This document shows positions 11,455 through 22,800 of a stretch of DNA of 64,000 bases, piece after piece; positions within the stretch are counted from its first letter, which is position 1, and every line of letters starts with the position of its first letter. Both the position numbers and the translations under genes were made by a program. The stretch covers positions 60,046,021-60,110,020 of the forward strand of contig OZ024908.1 in NCBI GenBank assembly GCA_964017125.1, written 5' to 3'. The notes under the pieces are model-generated. The model had not been told where the DNA came from, made no database searches, and worked only from the letters and a program-made list of their open reading frames with translations. The stretch is from Flabesymbios commensalis (lineage: Eukaryota; Annelida; Polychaeta; Terebellida; Flabelligeridae).

Positions 11455-12910
11455 CGGGGTTATGAATATGTTTTTATAGTGCAGAAGTCTTCAAGGTTAG
11501 TGGGGTGAAAAACCTGGGTATAGCCACCACAAACATATCTGTGCGTGATTTTGTCGAAAAGTTAGAACATTTTATAGTTTTTTTGCCTCCAATTATGATA
11601 ATTTATGTTATTTTTTGCAAATCAGGTTGCCCTGTGGTCTTCAAAACTTAGTGAAACGACTTCCATGGCGTAAAAAAACAGAGTAACACCGCTATTGTTG
11701 ATTTTGTCAAAAAATTAGATCATTTTATAGTTTTTCGGCTTCAATTATGTTAATTTATGTTAATTTATGCAAATGAAGTTGCTCTGAGGTCTTCAAAACC
11801 AAGTGAAACGACTTCCGTGGGTTGAAAAACCTGAGTATAGACAACAAAAACACCTCTGTGGGTGACTTGGTTGGTAAGTTAGAGGATTTTGGATTTTTTG
11901 GCTTTTATACGTTAATTTATGGTAATTTATGCAAATTAGGTTTCCCTGTGGTCCTCAAAAGTTAGTGAAACGACTTTCATGGGGTGAAAAACCTGGGTGT
12001 AGACACCAAAAACACCGCTATTGGTGATTTTGTTGAAAAGTTTGAACATTTTATATTTTTTCGGCTTCAATTATGTTAATTTATGTTAATTTATGCAAGA
12101 GAGGTTGTTCTGAGGTCTTCAAAAGTTAGTAAAACGACTTTCATGGGGTAAAAAACCTTAGTATAGCACCAAAAACACCTCGATGAGTGACTTGGTTGAA
12201 AAGTTATTGGCTTATATATGTTGATTTATGTTAATATATGCAATTAGGTTGTCTTGTGGTCTTCAAAAGTTAGTGAAACGACTTCCATAGGGTGAAAAAC
12301 CCTCAACAGATACACCAAAAACACCTCGGTGGGTGACTTGGTTAAAAAGTTAGAGCATTTTATATTTTTTGGCTTAAACTATGTTAATTTATGTTAATTT
12401 ATGTAAATTAGGTTGTCATGTGGTTTTCAAAATTTAGTGAAACGACTTCCATGGGATGAAAAACCTCAGTATAGACACCAAAAACATCTCGGTGAGTGAC
12501 TTGGTTGAAAAGTTAAAGCATTTTATATTTTTTGGTTTAAAATATGTTAATTTCTGTTAATTTATGCAAATTAGGTTGTCCTGTGGTCTTCAAAAGATAG
12601 TGAAACAATTTCCATGGGGTGAAAACCCTTAGTATAGACACCAAAAACATCTCGGTGGGTGACTTGGTTGAAAAGTTAGAGCATTTTATATTTTTTTACT
12701 TCAAATATGTCAATTTATGTTAATTTATGCAAATTAGGTTGATCTGTGAACATAAAAATGTAGTGAAACGACTTCCATGGGTTGAAAAACCTAGGTATAG
12801 ACACCAAAAACACCTATGTGAGTGATTTTGACGAAAAGGTTAGAGCATTTTGTATGTTTTTGACCTGGCATATGCGCATTTTTAGCGATAATTATGTTAA
12901 TTTATGCTAA
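11455..12910. repeat. Satellite-like tandem array, about 158-bp unit, nine copies
   Basis: Units share AGTGAAACGACTTCCATGGG, then GAAAAACCT, CACCAAAAACACC, GACTTGGTTGAAAAGTTAGA, an AT-rich stretch with TTAATTTATG repeats, and a GTGGTCTTCAAAA end. The end block recurs near 11632, 11792, 11951, 12112, 12257, 12420, 12583 and 12742. Divergence between units is moderate. Confidence 0.92.
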
Positions 12911-13007
12911 TTTATGATAATTTTATGGAATTTATTAAATCAACTAAGACAAAGACCATGTAATGAAACCCCATAAATAAACACAAATATACATTTGTGA
13001 GAAAGTG

Positions 13008-13112
13008 TGTCGAAACGTCCAAAACTGAGTCGAAATGACTCATTTCTGTGTCGAAGTGTCTCTTCTGTGTCGAAATGACACTGTGTCGAAATTGCACTGT
13101 GTCGAAATGACT
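13008..13112. repeat. Minisatellite, TGTGTCGAAATGAC unit
   Basis: About seven short units of CTGTGTCGAAATGACA type, some inverted in sense of change but all in one orientation. Confidence 0.85.
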
Positions 13113-14994
13113 GGCATCCACTTAGCTTACCATGGAAAACACTAGGCTACACACCCCAAGCATTTGAATAGTTGGGAACACTCTGCACAACCCCTTGGGT
13201 GGGTCATAATTTGAACTCGGTATCTAGGCCTATAGCTTATGAGCTACAGTCGAACTGAATGAGCCATCGAGACGGCTGAATACCTAGGTAGGCCTATTAT
13301 ATCTATTATGTAGTGACTAAAACCCTTGTTTAACCCGACAATGACAACCAATCAAAATCGTTCTTTCAATGCCCTGCTGTCAATGTTTGTTTTTTGGCGC
13401 TCATTCACGGAACTGAATAGCCTACACCAGTACCTTTTGAAAATGAACAGGTAAGTTATGCCGCGTGAAAATAAACTTGTACATTGTAAATATAGGCCTA
13501 ACCCTGACACATCGCTTGCAACATTTACAAAAAAATATGAAAGCTGGAATACTACCAATAGTACAGCAGCAGAAGGACCAAATTTTCGTGGTACCTAAAC
13601 CGGCGGTACAACATTTGTCCACTTGTCTAGAATTGTTCTCAGAGATCTCTAGATACATAATCTGGTTGATGACATTACCGGAAATGGGAGCGGGCTGAGC
13701 TTTTGAAATTGTGTACACCTACACAATTTTTAGAGAAAATATTCGCTTAAATATGATTTTCGCGTCATTCTCACTCTATCACAATGTTTGGCCAGTTAAA
13801 TAAAATATTGTTGTATTTAGTTTTTCCTATCATCAGGTCATATATCTCTGGAGATAAAATAATAAACAAAAATATAATTTTGCAGTAGCATCCCACCTCG
13901 AAGAGCTATTTTGGATATTGTAGATATGTCGCAAAATGCATTTTTTCAAAATTGTCAATTTTTTCCATTTTTTTGCATATAGTTTATGACAACAGGTTCG
14001 TTTATACACGAAAGTATCCATGAGCGGTACCATTTGGTTCAGATACATCCCTTAAGTCAGAATTAGGTTACCAATGCTTGATTTTTTGAGTAGTTGATCA
14101 TTATGGTCAATTTCAAAATGGCCGCCGTAAAATTCATGATTTCTCCCGAAATGTATTATCAAACATGGTTTTCTTAAATTTCACATCACAATCACAGTTT
14201 TGGTATCTAATCTTACATTTTAAAGCTCGCTTAAGTATTTACCACCGAATTCAAGATGGCCGCCAAAAAATGGTGGAGAAATGTTCAAAATTTCGCTATT
14301 TTTGCAAATAGTTTATGAGCACAGGCTCTAATGGTGTACTAACCTCCATGAGCGGTATCATTTCATTGAGAGACACGTACTCATGAACAAAAAGGTGATT
14401 AATGCTTGATGTGTTGAATAATTAATAAGTATAGCCTATTTCAAAATAGTCGCTGTGAAATCAATTACCGGTAATTGTCGTAAAATGCATTATTGAACAT
14501 GTTTGTTACACAATTATCTCACAGACACGATTTAAGTGTCTAATCTTAATTTTTAATCCACACCATGTCCAACAAAAGTATAAAAAGTAGAAATTTACTA
14601 ATAAATTCAAGATGGCCGCCGTAACATTGTCAAAATGTCGCACGATTTTACAAATAAGTTATGAGCACACGCTTTATCCTATATCTGTATGAAAACCTCT
14701 ATATGAGCGTTATTATTTATTTCCGAGACGTCCTATGAGTCAAGATCAGGTTATTAATGAATGATTTGTTAAGTAAATAATAATTATGGCCGATTACAAA
14801 ATGGCCGTCATGAAATCAACGAATACTCCTAAAATGCTTTATTGAATATGTTGTACATACAATATATCTCACAAACACGGTCTTGGTATTTAATTTAATT
14901 TACAGTGAATCCACTAAAAGTAATGTTAAGTGCTTTAAGGTAGAATCTAAGATGGCAGCAGTGAAAATGATAAGAACATATGCGTTTGTTCAGC

Positions 14995-15030
14995 TTTAGC
15001 CCCGGTGGCCTAAAGCCTTGTCTCCTAAAA
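14995..15030 (+). mobile_element. SINE B tail fragment inside the left arm
   Basis: CAGCTTTAGCCCCGGTGGCC followed by TAAAGCC matches the 3' portion of SINE B at 22740-22785. Confidence 0.4.
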
Positions 15031-15114
15031 AATGAACATTCAGTTCCCTTTATTTATTGTAATTGTTACACATGTACTACGTAATAATCATTATAGAAAC
15101 ACTGTTTTGGTGTT

Positions 15115-17056
15115 TACTCCAGAGATCACAGCCACCTTAACAGTTATCTCAGCCACTACAAGGGTGGTCTTGGCCACTAACAAACTGGTGTCAGCCAGTG
15201 ACAAAGTTATCTAAGCAACTACAAAGTGATCTTGGCCACTGAAGAAATGATCACAGCCACTTTAAAAGTTATCTAAACTACTACAAAAGTGATCTTGACC
15301 ACCGAAGAAGTAATTAGGCCTACAACCACTTCAAAAATGATCTAAGCCACTACAAAAGTGATCTTAGCCACTAAAGAAGAGATCACACCCACTTTAAGAG
15401 TTATCTCAGCTACTGCAAAGGTGATCTTGGCCACTAACAAACTGGTATCAGCCACTGAAAAAATTATTTAAGCCATTACAAAGTGATCTTGGTCACTGAA
15501 AAAGTGATCACAGCCACTTTAAAAAATATCTATACGACAACAAAAGCGATCTTGAAGAAGTAATTACAACCACCTTAAAAGTTATCTCAGCCACTACAAC
15601 AGTTATCTTGGACACTGCAGAAGTAATCACATCAACTTTAAAAGTTATCTCAGCCACTACAAAAAGAATGATCTTGACCACCAAAGAAGCGATCACACAC
15701 ACTTTTAAAATGATCTAAGCCACTACAAAAGTGATCTTGACGACTAAATAATTGATCACATCTACTTTAAAAGTTATCTCAGCCACTACAAAAGTGATCT
15801 TGGTCAATGAAGAAGTGATAACAGCCCCTTTGCAAATTATGTCAGCCACAACAAAGTGATCCTTGCCACTGAGTAAGACTGACTACAGATACTTTAAAAA
15901 TTATCTAAACCACTACAAAAAGTAAATCTTGACCACCGATGAAGTGATTACAATCTCTCTAAAAGTTATCTCAGCCACTACAAAAGTGATTTTGACCACT
16001 AAAGAAGTATCAGAGCGACTTTAAAAGTTATATCAGCCACTACAAAGGTGATCTTGGCCAGTGAAGAAGTGATAACAGCCACTTTGATGTCAGCCGATAC
16101 AAAAGTGATATTGGCCACCAAAGGGATCACAGCCACTTTAAAAAATATCTAAACCATTACAAAAGACTAGTGATCTTGATCACCGAATAAGTAATTACAA
16201 CCACTTTAAAAGTTATCTCAGCCGCTACAAAAGTGATCTTGGACACTGCAGAAGTGATCACATCACTTTTAAATGTTATCTCAGCCACTACAAAAGTGAG
16301 CTTGGCCACTAAAGAAGCGATTACACACACTTTGAAAATGATCTAAGCCACTACAAAAGTGATCTTGGCGACTAAATAAGTGATCTCATTCACTCTAAAA
16401 ATTATGTCAGCCACTACACAAGTTATCATGACCACTAAAGAAGTGATCATAGCCACTTCAAAAGTTATGTCAGCCACTACAAAGGTGATTTTGGTTACTA
16501 ACAAACTGGTGTCAGCTATTGAAAAATTATGTAAGCCATCACAGAGTGATCTTGGCCACTGAAAAAGTGATCACAGCCACTTTAAAAATTATCTAAACCA
16601 CTGCAAAAGTGATCTTGACCACTGAACAAGTGATTACAACCATTCTAAAAGTTATCTCAGCCATGACAAAAGTGATCTTGACCACCGAAGAAGAGATCAC
16701 AGCGAGTTTAAAAGTTATCTCAGCCACTACAAAGGTAATCTTGGTCAATGAAGAAGTGATAACAGCCACTTTGCAAATTATGTCAGCCACTACAAAAGTA
16801 GATCTTGACCACTGATGAAGTGATTACAACAATTCTAAAAGTTATCTCAGCCACTACAAAAGTGATCTTTGAACCAAAGAAGTGATAAGAACCACTTTAA
16901 AGTTATCTCAGCCACTACAAAAGTGATCTTGAACACTGAAGAAGTGATCACAGAGATTTTAAAAGTTATCTCAGCAACTACAAAATTGCTCTTGGCCAGT
17001 GAAGAAGTGCTAACTGCCACCTTGAAAATTATGTAAGCCACTAAAAAAGTGATCTT
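15115..17056. repeat. Minisatellite, 21-bp unit in 63-bp higher-order repeat
   Basis: Three variants alternate: AAAAGTGATCTTGGCCACTG, AGAAGTGATCACAGCCACTT and AAAAGTTATCTCAGCCACTA, each about 21 bp. Together they make a 63-bp unit repeated about 30 times. Since 21 is a multiple of three, open frames with a 7-residue period run along both strands (for example VISATTK). I regard these as accidental. The array fills the centre of the fold-back element. Confidence 0.95.
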
Positions 17057-17086
17057 TGTTACTGTAGTATATTTTAGCTCCAGATC

Positions 17087-17145
17087 GAAATTCCCGATTT
17101 CTTATTTCGGACATGTATGTCCGAAATAAGAAATACGAGAATTTC
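17087..17145. repeat. Near-perfect 59-bp hairpin
   Basis: Arms of about 28 bp around ACATGTATGT: TTCTTATTTCGGACAT pairs with ATGTCCGAAATAAGAA, and the flanks GAAATTC/GAATTTC also pair, with one or two mismatches. It lies between the minisatellite and the right arm. Confidence 0.85.
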
Positions 17146-17342
17146 GTCTCTATATCTTGCTTAGCTGGTAAATGCGCAGCACAAAAATTAAAAAAACTTT
17201 TGGAGTTCTAGTTTATGGACATGTTTACATCATATGGTCATATTAAGAAAACCAAAGAAAATTATACCGATTTTTCGATGATTTTAGCCTGATTGTGTCG
17301 CTTTAAGATATTACATCAAAACCGTGTTAATGATATGACTAT

Positions 17343-17982
17343 ATATCGATGGGTTAAAACAATAGTGTGCTAAGTGACATTTTTGGCCTTTAGAATAATA
17401 ACCAGCTAAGTCATCTATAATATGTATAAAGTTTGAATTTATTCCAAATTCAGGGTAAAACAACAGATCAAGTCGACTTAGCACATTGTTATTCTCGGGA
17501 AAAGGAGCACATATCAGCATAATATCTGTTCAACACAGGACCAATTCGACTTGACACATTGTTATTCTCGTGTTATATGCTTATGGACTCTGTTTCTGGG
17601 AGAACAACGGTGCAAGTGCACTTAGCGCATTCTTATTCTGAGACATGTGGAGACAACACAGGGGAAATGCCTGGACTTAGTTTATTGTTGATCTAGGAAC
17701 AATCTCTGTATATTCTGTGTTCCTGGTGTAACAAAGCGCTAAGTCAACTTGGTGTCTTGTTGATCCCAATTTTGCTTCTGTAAATCACTTTTGCAGGTAA
17801 AAAATACTCTGATAACTTCACTTGATCAACTGTCAAATTCCAATCGCTGTGTGTTTCATCATTATAAGTCCAAGTCTACATGCTGATAAGTGGATTTAGC
17901 AGACTGTAGTTCTAAGCAAAAAGATAAACACAATTTCGCTGTCAAGTCGACTTAACCCACTATTGTTTTATACCATCGATAT
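17343..17982. mobile_element. Nested 640-bp TIR element
   Basis: It starts ATATCGATGG-TTAAAACAAT and ends with the matching inverse ATTGTTTTATACCATCGATAT. Subterminal inverted copies of the motif AAGTCGACTTA occur at both ends, with several more direct copies inside (CGACTTAGCACATTGTTATT). It interrupts a 350-bp unit of the right fold-back arm, which resumes on the other side, so it inserted later. No coding region. Confidence 0.75.
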
Positions 17983-19456
17983 TAGGTAAACGATGTTCAA
18001 TAATGCATTAATTTATTTAACGGCGGAAATTTTGAAATCGGCCATAATGATTAATTACTTGACAAATCAAGAATTAATCACGTGATTTTGTCTTAATAAT
18101 ATGCCTCTGAATCAAATAATACTGCTGATTGAGGTTTCGTACAAAACAGAACGTGTGCTCATGAACTATTTTCAAAAGTTTCGAAAATATTATATGCCAT
18201 TTTACGGCGGCCATCTTGTATTGGTTCCTATATAACATATTCTAATACCTAAACATGTTAAAATGTACATAGATATATTCAGTGGATTCATTCAGAATTA
18301 AAATATAAGAATAGACACAAAAACCGTGTTTCCGAGATAAAAAATAAGCAAACCATGTTGAATTATGCATATGAAGAGGAAGCCTTGATTTCACGGTGGC
18401 CATTTTAAAATCGGCCATTTTGAATAATTACTCTACAAATCAAGCACTAATCATATGATTTTTACTCAAGGGTCGTCTCTGAACCAAATGACACCGATCG
18501 TGGGGGGTTTTCTTACATGATAAAACATGTGCTTCTAAAATATTTGAAAAAAGTGAAATTTTGAACATTTTCTTCATCATTTCTGGCAGCCATCTTGGAT
18601 TGAGTCTTAAATATCACATTCCAGCATTTGTAAATACTTGAACGAACAATACAATGTAAGATTAGATACTCAAACCGTGCTTGTGATGCGAAATTTAAGA
18701 AAACCATGTTCAATAATACATTTCGGGAAAAACCATGGATTTTACGGCGGCCATTTGGAAATTGGCCATAATGATCAACTACTTGACGAAGCAAGCATTG
18801 GTAGCCTAAGTCAGACTTTAGGGATGTATCTGAACCAAATGATACCGCTCATGGAGACTTTCGTGGAGAAACGAACATGTTGTCATAAACTACTGTATAT
18901 GCAAATTTTTTTTTTTAAATTGAAAATTTTGAAAAATTGCATTTTGCGACATATTTACAATATCCAAAATAGCTCTTAGAGGTAGGTTACTAGTGCAAAA
19001 TTATTTTATTTTTTTTTACTATTTTATCTCCACAGATATATGACCTGATCAATAGAAAAAACTAAATCCAACAATATTTCATTTAAATGGCCCAACATTA
19101 TAATAGAGTGAGAATGACGCGAAAATCATATTTTAGCGAATATTTTCTCTAAAAATCGGGTAGATGTACAAAAGTTTCAAATTCTCAGTCCGCCCCCATT
19201 TCCGGCAATGTCATCAACCAGATTCTGTATCTAGAGACCCCTGGGAACAATTCTAGACATGTGGACAAATGTTGTACCGCCGGTTTAGGTAACTCCTTAA
19301 ATATGGCTCTTTTTTGGTGTCTGCTGCTGTAGCCTACTACAAATATATGTGAATTAACAACTTCGCGTATTATCGTCCGTTGCCGCATTTGATTACGACG
19401 CCCGATGTGCATTTTACATTGCTTAGTATCTGAGATATTCACCCAAGGTTACTTTA

Positions 19457-19505
19457 GTGTTGGTCCACCGTCTACGAGACTGGGCCAACATTAAACCAAC
19501 ATTGC
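19457..19505. repeat. Dispersed GTCTACGA palindromic motif, copy 1
   Basis: TGTTGGTCCACCGTCTACGA followed by GACTGGGCCAACATT and ACCAACATTG. Related blocks occur at 20938-20996, 32671-32722, 32881-32925, 52243-52303 and 52582-52648. Confidence 0.6.
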
Positions 19506-19559
19506 AAACAATTGGGTAAATAAAGGCTTATAGTCAACTTAATGACGGGAAATGCCAGC

Positions 19560-20090
19560 CGCAGATCCAGGGCGGGGGAGGGGGGACGGCCCCGCTTTTT
19601 TCGTCACATTATCTTAAAAAGCCACCTAAATTGACCTAAATATACCAACAAAAACTTAAGGGCCGGCCGCCCACCCCCCCCCCCCCCAACGGTAATTTTT
19701 TTCAAATCCTGAAAAAAACCTGGGCTAAATAACAATAAAAGCCTTCTTATAATATAACCCACATAAAAATAAGTGGGTCATAGAGCTATTTCAATCTTCG
19801 TCTTCAATGCACATAAAATCACCCGGAATAAATAACTATATCAACTTATATATGTGGCCAACTTATTTAACCCAAAACAAAGCATCCAGGCTAAATACCT
19901 ATTTCCACATCAAAAACCCGGGCTAAATAACAATTCCAACCTTCTAATTTAACCGCATTTAAGAACCCTATTTTACCTTTTTTAACCTTCGTATTAAGCC
20001 CACAACAAAGCATCTGGGTTATAAACGTTTACAGCCTTCTAATTTAACCCACAGGAAAGCAGCTGGGTAATATAGAACTAGACCTGTCTC
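19560..20090. repeat. GC-run block followed by degenerate repeats
   Basis: G and C homopolymer runs (19568-19600, 19670-19690) are followed by irregular units built on GGGCTAAATAACAAT and CCTTCTAATTTAACCCAC, spaced about 60-120 bp. Confidence 0.6.
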
Positions 20091-20204
20091 AAACTTTATA
20101 TAAATATAAGCTCCGAGCGTCCGCACCATAGCGGTATAATGGACAAAACTAGAAGGAACTACCACTAACGTGCTAGTGAGTTTGGGCGGGGCCATTGTTT
20201 CTGA

Positions 20205-20563
20205 AGGAGCGCGAGAGCGAGCCAGAGCCAGAGCCAAAGACAGACAGAGTCAGAGCAAGAGACAGAGCCAGAGACAGAGCAAGAACCAGAGACAGAACCA
20301 GAGACAGACTGAGAACAGAGACAGAGCCAGAGACAGAGCCAGAGACAGACAGAGACATAGTCAGACAGAGACATAGCCTGAGACAGAGCCAAAGACAGAG
20401 GCAGACAGAGGTAGAGTCGGAGACAGACATAGCCAGATACAGAGCCAGAGACAGACAGAGCTAGAGACAGAGCCAGAGGCAGAGCCAGAGACAGAGACAG
20501 AGACAGGCAGAGGCAGAGCCAGAGTCAGAGCCATAGACAGAGACAGACAGAGACTGAGACACA
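20205..20563. repeat. Purine-rich minisatellite, AGACAGAGCCAG unit
   Basis: Nearly uninterrupted GAGACAGAGCC and GACAGA units of 6 and 12 bp. Long open frames over it on both strands are low-complexity artefacts. Confidence 0.95.
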
Positions 20564-20576
20564 TATTGAATTTTCA

Positions 20577-20695
20577 CGAGTGAGCGGGGAAGAAACATTT
20601 TGTTTTTTCAAACTTGAAGGCCAGAGTGGGGTTCGAACCCGCGATCTCCAACTTTCCAAGCAGGTAGCTTTAACCACTGCACCAGGGCCCCCGCC
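20577..20695 (-). mobile_element. tRNA-derived SINE, family A, copy 1
   Basis: The reverse complement begins GGCGGGGGCCCTGGTGCAGT with an A box (TGGTGCAGTGGTTAAAGC), then a B box (GGGTTCGAACCCC), and ends in AAAACAAAATGTTTCTTCCC. The same order is found at 22489-22612. The extra tail beyond the tRNA part excludes a functional tRNA gene. Confidence 0.8.
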
Positions 20696-20937
20696 CTATC
20701 GGATTAACAATGATTATTATCGGAAAGTTGTGCTTAATATTTTATACAACGGACATTTGAATTCTGAGCAACATGACATGTATTCCGGGTAATTATAATA
20801 TGACACAAACATATGTCAGTAATAATGCATTAAAACGATAACAGAATAATTATCTTCTATATGATATTGATTACAGGCTCTATAAAGGGGCAGATGATCT
20901 ATTTCTTCGACCCAGTAAACAATAGACCTTAGCCCAC

Positions 20938-20996
20938 TGTTGGATAAATGATGTACCGCTGTCTGCAACACGGGACCAACGTTAAACCAACATTGT
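20938..20996. repeat. Dispersed GTCTACGA palindromic motif, copy 2
   Basis: GTCTGCAACACGGGACCAAC followed by GTTAAACCAACATTG, closely matching copy 1. Confidence 0.55.
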
Positions 20997-21058
20997 ATTG
21001 ACGTATCGTGTTATACTGTGAAAACAAGGTTATATAATACCCCCCTCCCCCATACGTC

Positions 21059-21184
21059 ATTCTGTGAAACGCAGTGACGTCACTCGGTGAAAACAAGGCT
21101 ATATAAGAACCCTCCCCCATACTTCATTGTATTAGCAAGCTCGGTGAAAACAAAGGAGGTCGAGGTCATTGAGTTTCACAGAAT
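21059..21184. mobile_element. 126-bp MITE, copy 1
   Basis: Ends ATTCTGTGAAAC and GTTTCACAGAAT form perfect 12-bp inverted repeats. The interior carries two copies of CTCGGTGAAAACAA and a TATATAAG stretch. It has the same length as 31954-32079 and differs from it at only a few positions. A partial copy precedes it (about 21015-21058). Confidence 0.88.
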
Positions 21185-21384
21185 TCGCAAGTCGACCATT
21201 TTATTCTATACACTCTGCAGGAAAAGAGACGAATTGCGGACAAACCATGGGGAATCGAGATAATAAAAAAAGGCATTTTTGCAGAGTTTGCCGAGGCGAA
21301 GAACATAAAATAAACCGATTGAAAAATACTAAACACTTTTTTTATGGGAGCGATGGAATTTGTTTTTACTAATGCTGCTCTCAC

Positions 21385-21735
21385 ACATAGGCAAATCTGC
21401 TTGCGAATGTGCTTACGAATGAAAAGATTTGACATTCGCTCAAAATTTGCAACACTCACCGAGAATTTGTAAGCGTTTGTAACAAATTCGGAACGTTCGC
21501 AAGTCATTCTCCACCTGCTTACGAATATCGGTCAGTTTAGGAAGCGTCTCCTAAATTTCAGCGAATGTTGCGAATACCGGTACTGTCATTCGCCGTCAAT
21601 ATTCGTAAGCATTCGCAAGCCATTGGTAACGCTGGTAAGGCATTCGGAAGCACTTGCAACGTTCGTAAGGCATTTGCAAGGCGTTTGTATCGTTCGCCGT
21701 TTCCCATTCCTTGCGAATGTCTTACCACTGTTAAA
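21385..21735. repeat. Minisatellite of CATTCGCAAG-type units
   Basis: Loose tandem array of 11-13-bp units such as GCATTCGTAAG and ACATTCGCAAG. The same kind of array occurs at 30240-30440. Confidence 0.75.
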
Positions 21736-21819
21736 TTCAAGAAAACAATGAGCCCAGCGTCATATTCACTCCGTATTTATACCAATCATAGCCTCGTCAT
21801 CAAATATTCGTAAGAAAAT

Positions 21820-22330
21820 GGCAAGACAATTAGAGGAGCGGCAAATCTCCAAAAGAGAGCTGTTTTTTCAAACAAAAATAAACATTGTCTAGTCTCGATT
21901 TTCTGTTAGTGCATAATCTTAGGTTTTAGGAACTGCAATCCGTTTTGTGTGCAGCCTTGTGCATAACCTTCAAAATTTAACATTTCTAAGAGAAGGGTAT
22001 GCAAAATATCGATAAATTGAGAAAATCACTTAAATTCATGTTAGGGCCTTAATATTGTTCAAATTTCACCCATTCATCTACCAAGTTGTCTAGAATGACG
22101 GACTGAGTCATTTATTGGCATTAAAAAGACGTATGTACCAAAATAATTCTCAGATTTTGTAAAATGGGTATGTTTTGACCTATTTTATTGTCGTTTTAGG
22201 TTTACAAATGTTCAAATTTTAATATATTTGACATTTTTAAAGGTATATATGGCCCGAAGTTGCATTTTCAAATTGACATACACAAAAGATTTTAAAAAAA
22301 TTTCACGCGAAGGTATTTCAAGATAAATGG
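21820..22330 (-). repeat. Dispersed repeat R2, inverted copy
   Basis: Its reverse complement matches 30080-30235, with GGATTGCAGTTCC, ACAATGTTTATTTTTGTTTG, and TTTTGGAGATTTGCCGCTCC near the end. In both places a CATTCGCAAG minisatellite adjoins the same end. It is probably one transposable family with a minisatellite terminus. Confidence 0.7.
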
Positions 22331-22488
22331 AACCCTCAGGGACCGTTGATTTACCCTCTCCCCCCTAAATTACTATTCCGGTCGAGTAAAACAACAGAGA
22401 AATAATTCAGATATTGGATTCATTTTCGTGTCAAAACATTAGTAGTTTTACATACCGAGTTTAGCCTAATATTATTATAATCCAAGAG

Positions 22489-22612
22489 GGCGGGGGCCCT
22501 AGGGTAGTGGTTAGCACCGCTGCCTTTCACGCCAGAGTTCGGGGTTCGGTTCCCTGTCTCGGCGATCTGAAAGAAACAAAAATGTTTCTTCCCCATCCAC
22601 GTGTGAAAGTCA
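22489..22612 (+). mobile_element. tRNA-derived SINE, family A, copy 2
   Basis: Begins GGCGGGGGCCCTAGGGTAGT with a tRNA-like A box (TAGTGGTTAGCACC) and a B-box-like GGGTTCGGTTCCC, and ends AACAAAAATGTTTCTTCCCC. It is the same family as 20577-20695 and abuts a family B SINE. The 163-codon open frame across both SINEs is not a gene. Confidence 0.8.
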
Positions 22613-22614
22613 GT

Positions 22615-22800
22615 ATTGTGGGGAGCCTCCGTGACCGAGAGGTAGCGTGCTCGGCCTCAGACCGCCAGGGCTCGAATTTCGAATCCTGTGTCTGGAGGAC
22701 AGTGTCATCTCAATCATCTCACCATCCTCAGGGGGTTCTCCTGGCCCAGTTTAGCCTATATGTGCACAAAGGTGGCCTAAAGCCCGATTCATTTCATTTC
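22615..22800 (+). mobile_element. tRNA-derived SINE, family B, copy 2
   Basis: GTGACCGAGAGGTAGCGTGC is the A-box region and CTCGAATTTCGAATCCTGTG the B-box region. A body with CTCACCATCCTCAGGGGG and AAAGGTGGCCTAAAGCC follows, then a TTCATTTCATTTCAT tail. It is the fullest copy of the family in the window. Confidence 0.8.

Larger units (their letters stand above)
13560..19330. mobile_element. Large fold-back element with long inverted arms and central minisatellite
   Basis: The left arm (about 13560-15115) and right arm (about 17165-19330, minus the nested insertion) are reverse complements. The outermost shared block includes ACCTAAACCGGCGGTACAAC at 13595 and its inverse near 19285. Each arm has about 560 bp of unique outer sequence and then three or more direct units of about 350 bp, each with an AATGGCCGCC-like motif (left near 14120, 14450 and 14800; right near 18020, 18390 and 18745). 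No transposase is seen. The layout recalls fold-back transposons such as Drosophila FB or sea urchin TU. Outer limits are uncertain by about 50 bp. Confidence 0.85.

Noticed and set aside
15032-17041. Open frames with 7-residue repeats on both strands
   Set aside because: A 21-bp minisatellite without stop codons gives these automatically on either strand.
20173-20564. Several open frames rich in Arg/Glu or Ser/Leu
   Set aside because: Low-complexity translation of the AGACAGAGCC repeat on both strands.
20610-20695. tRNA gene
   Set aside because: A and B boxes are present but the cloverleaf is poor and a SINE tail shared with another locus follows.
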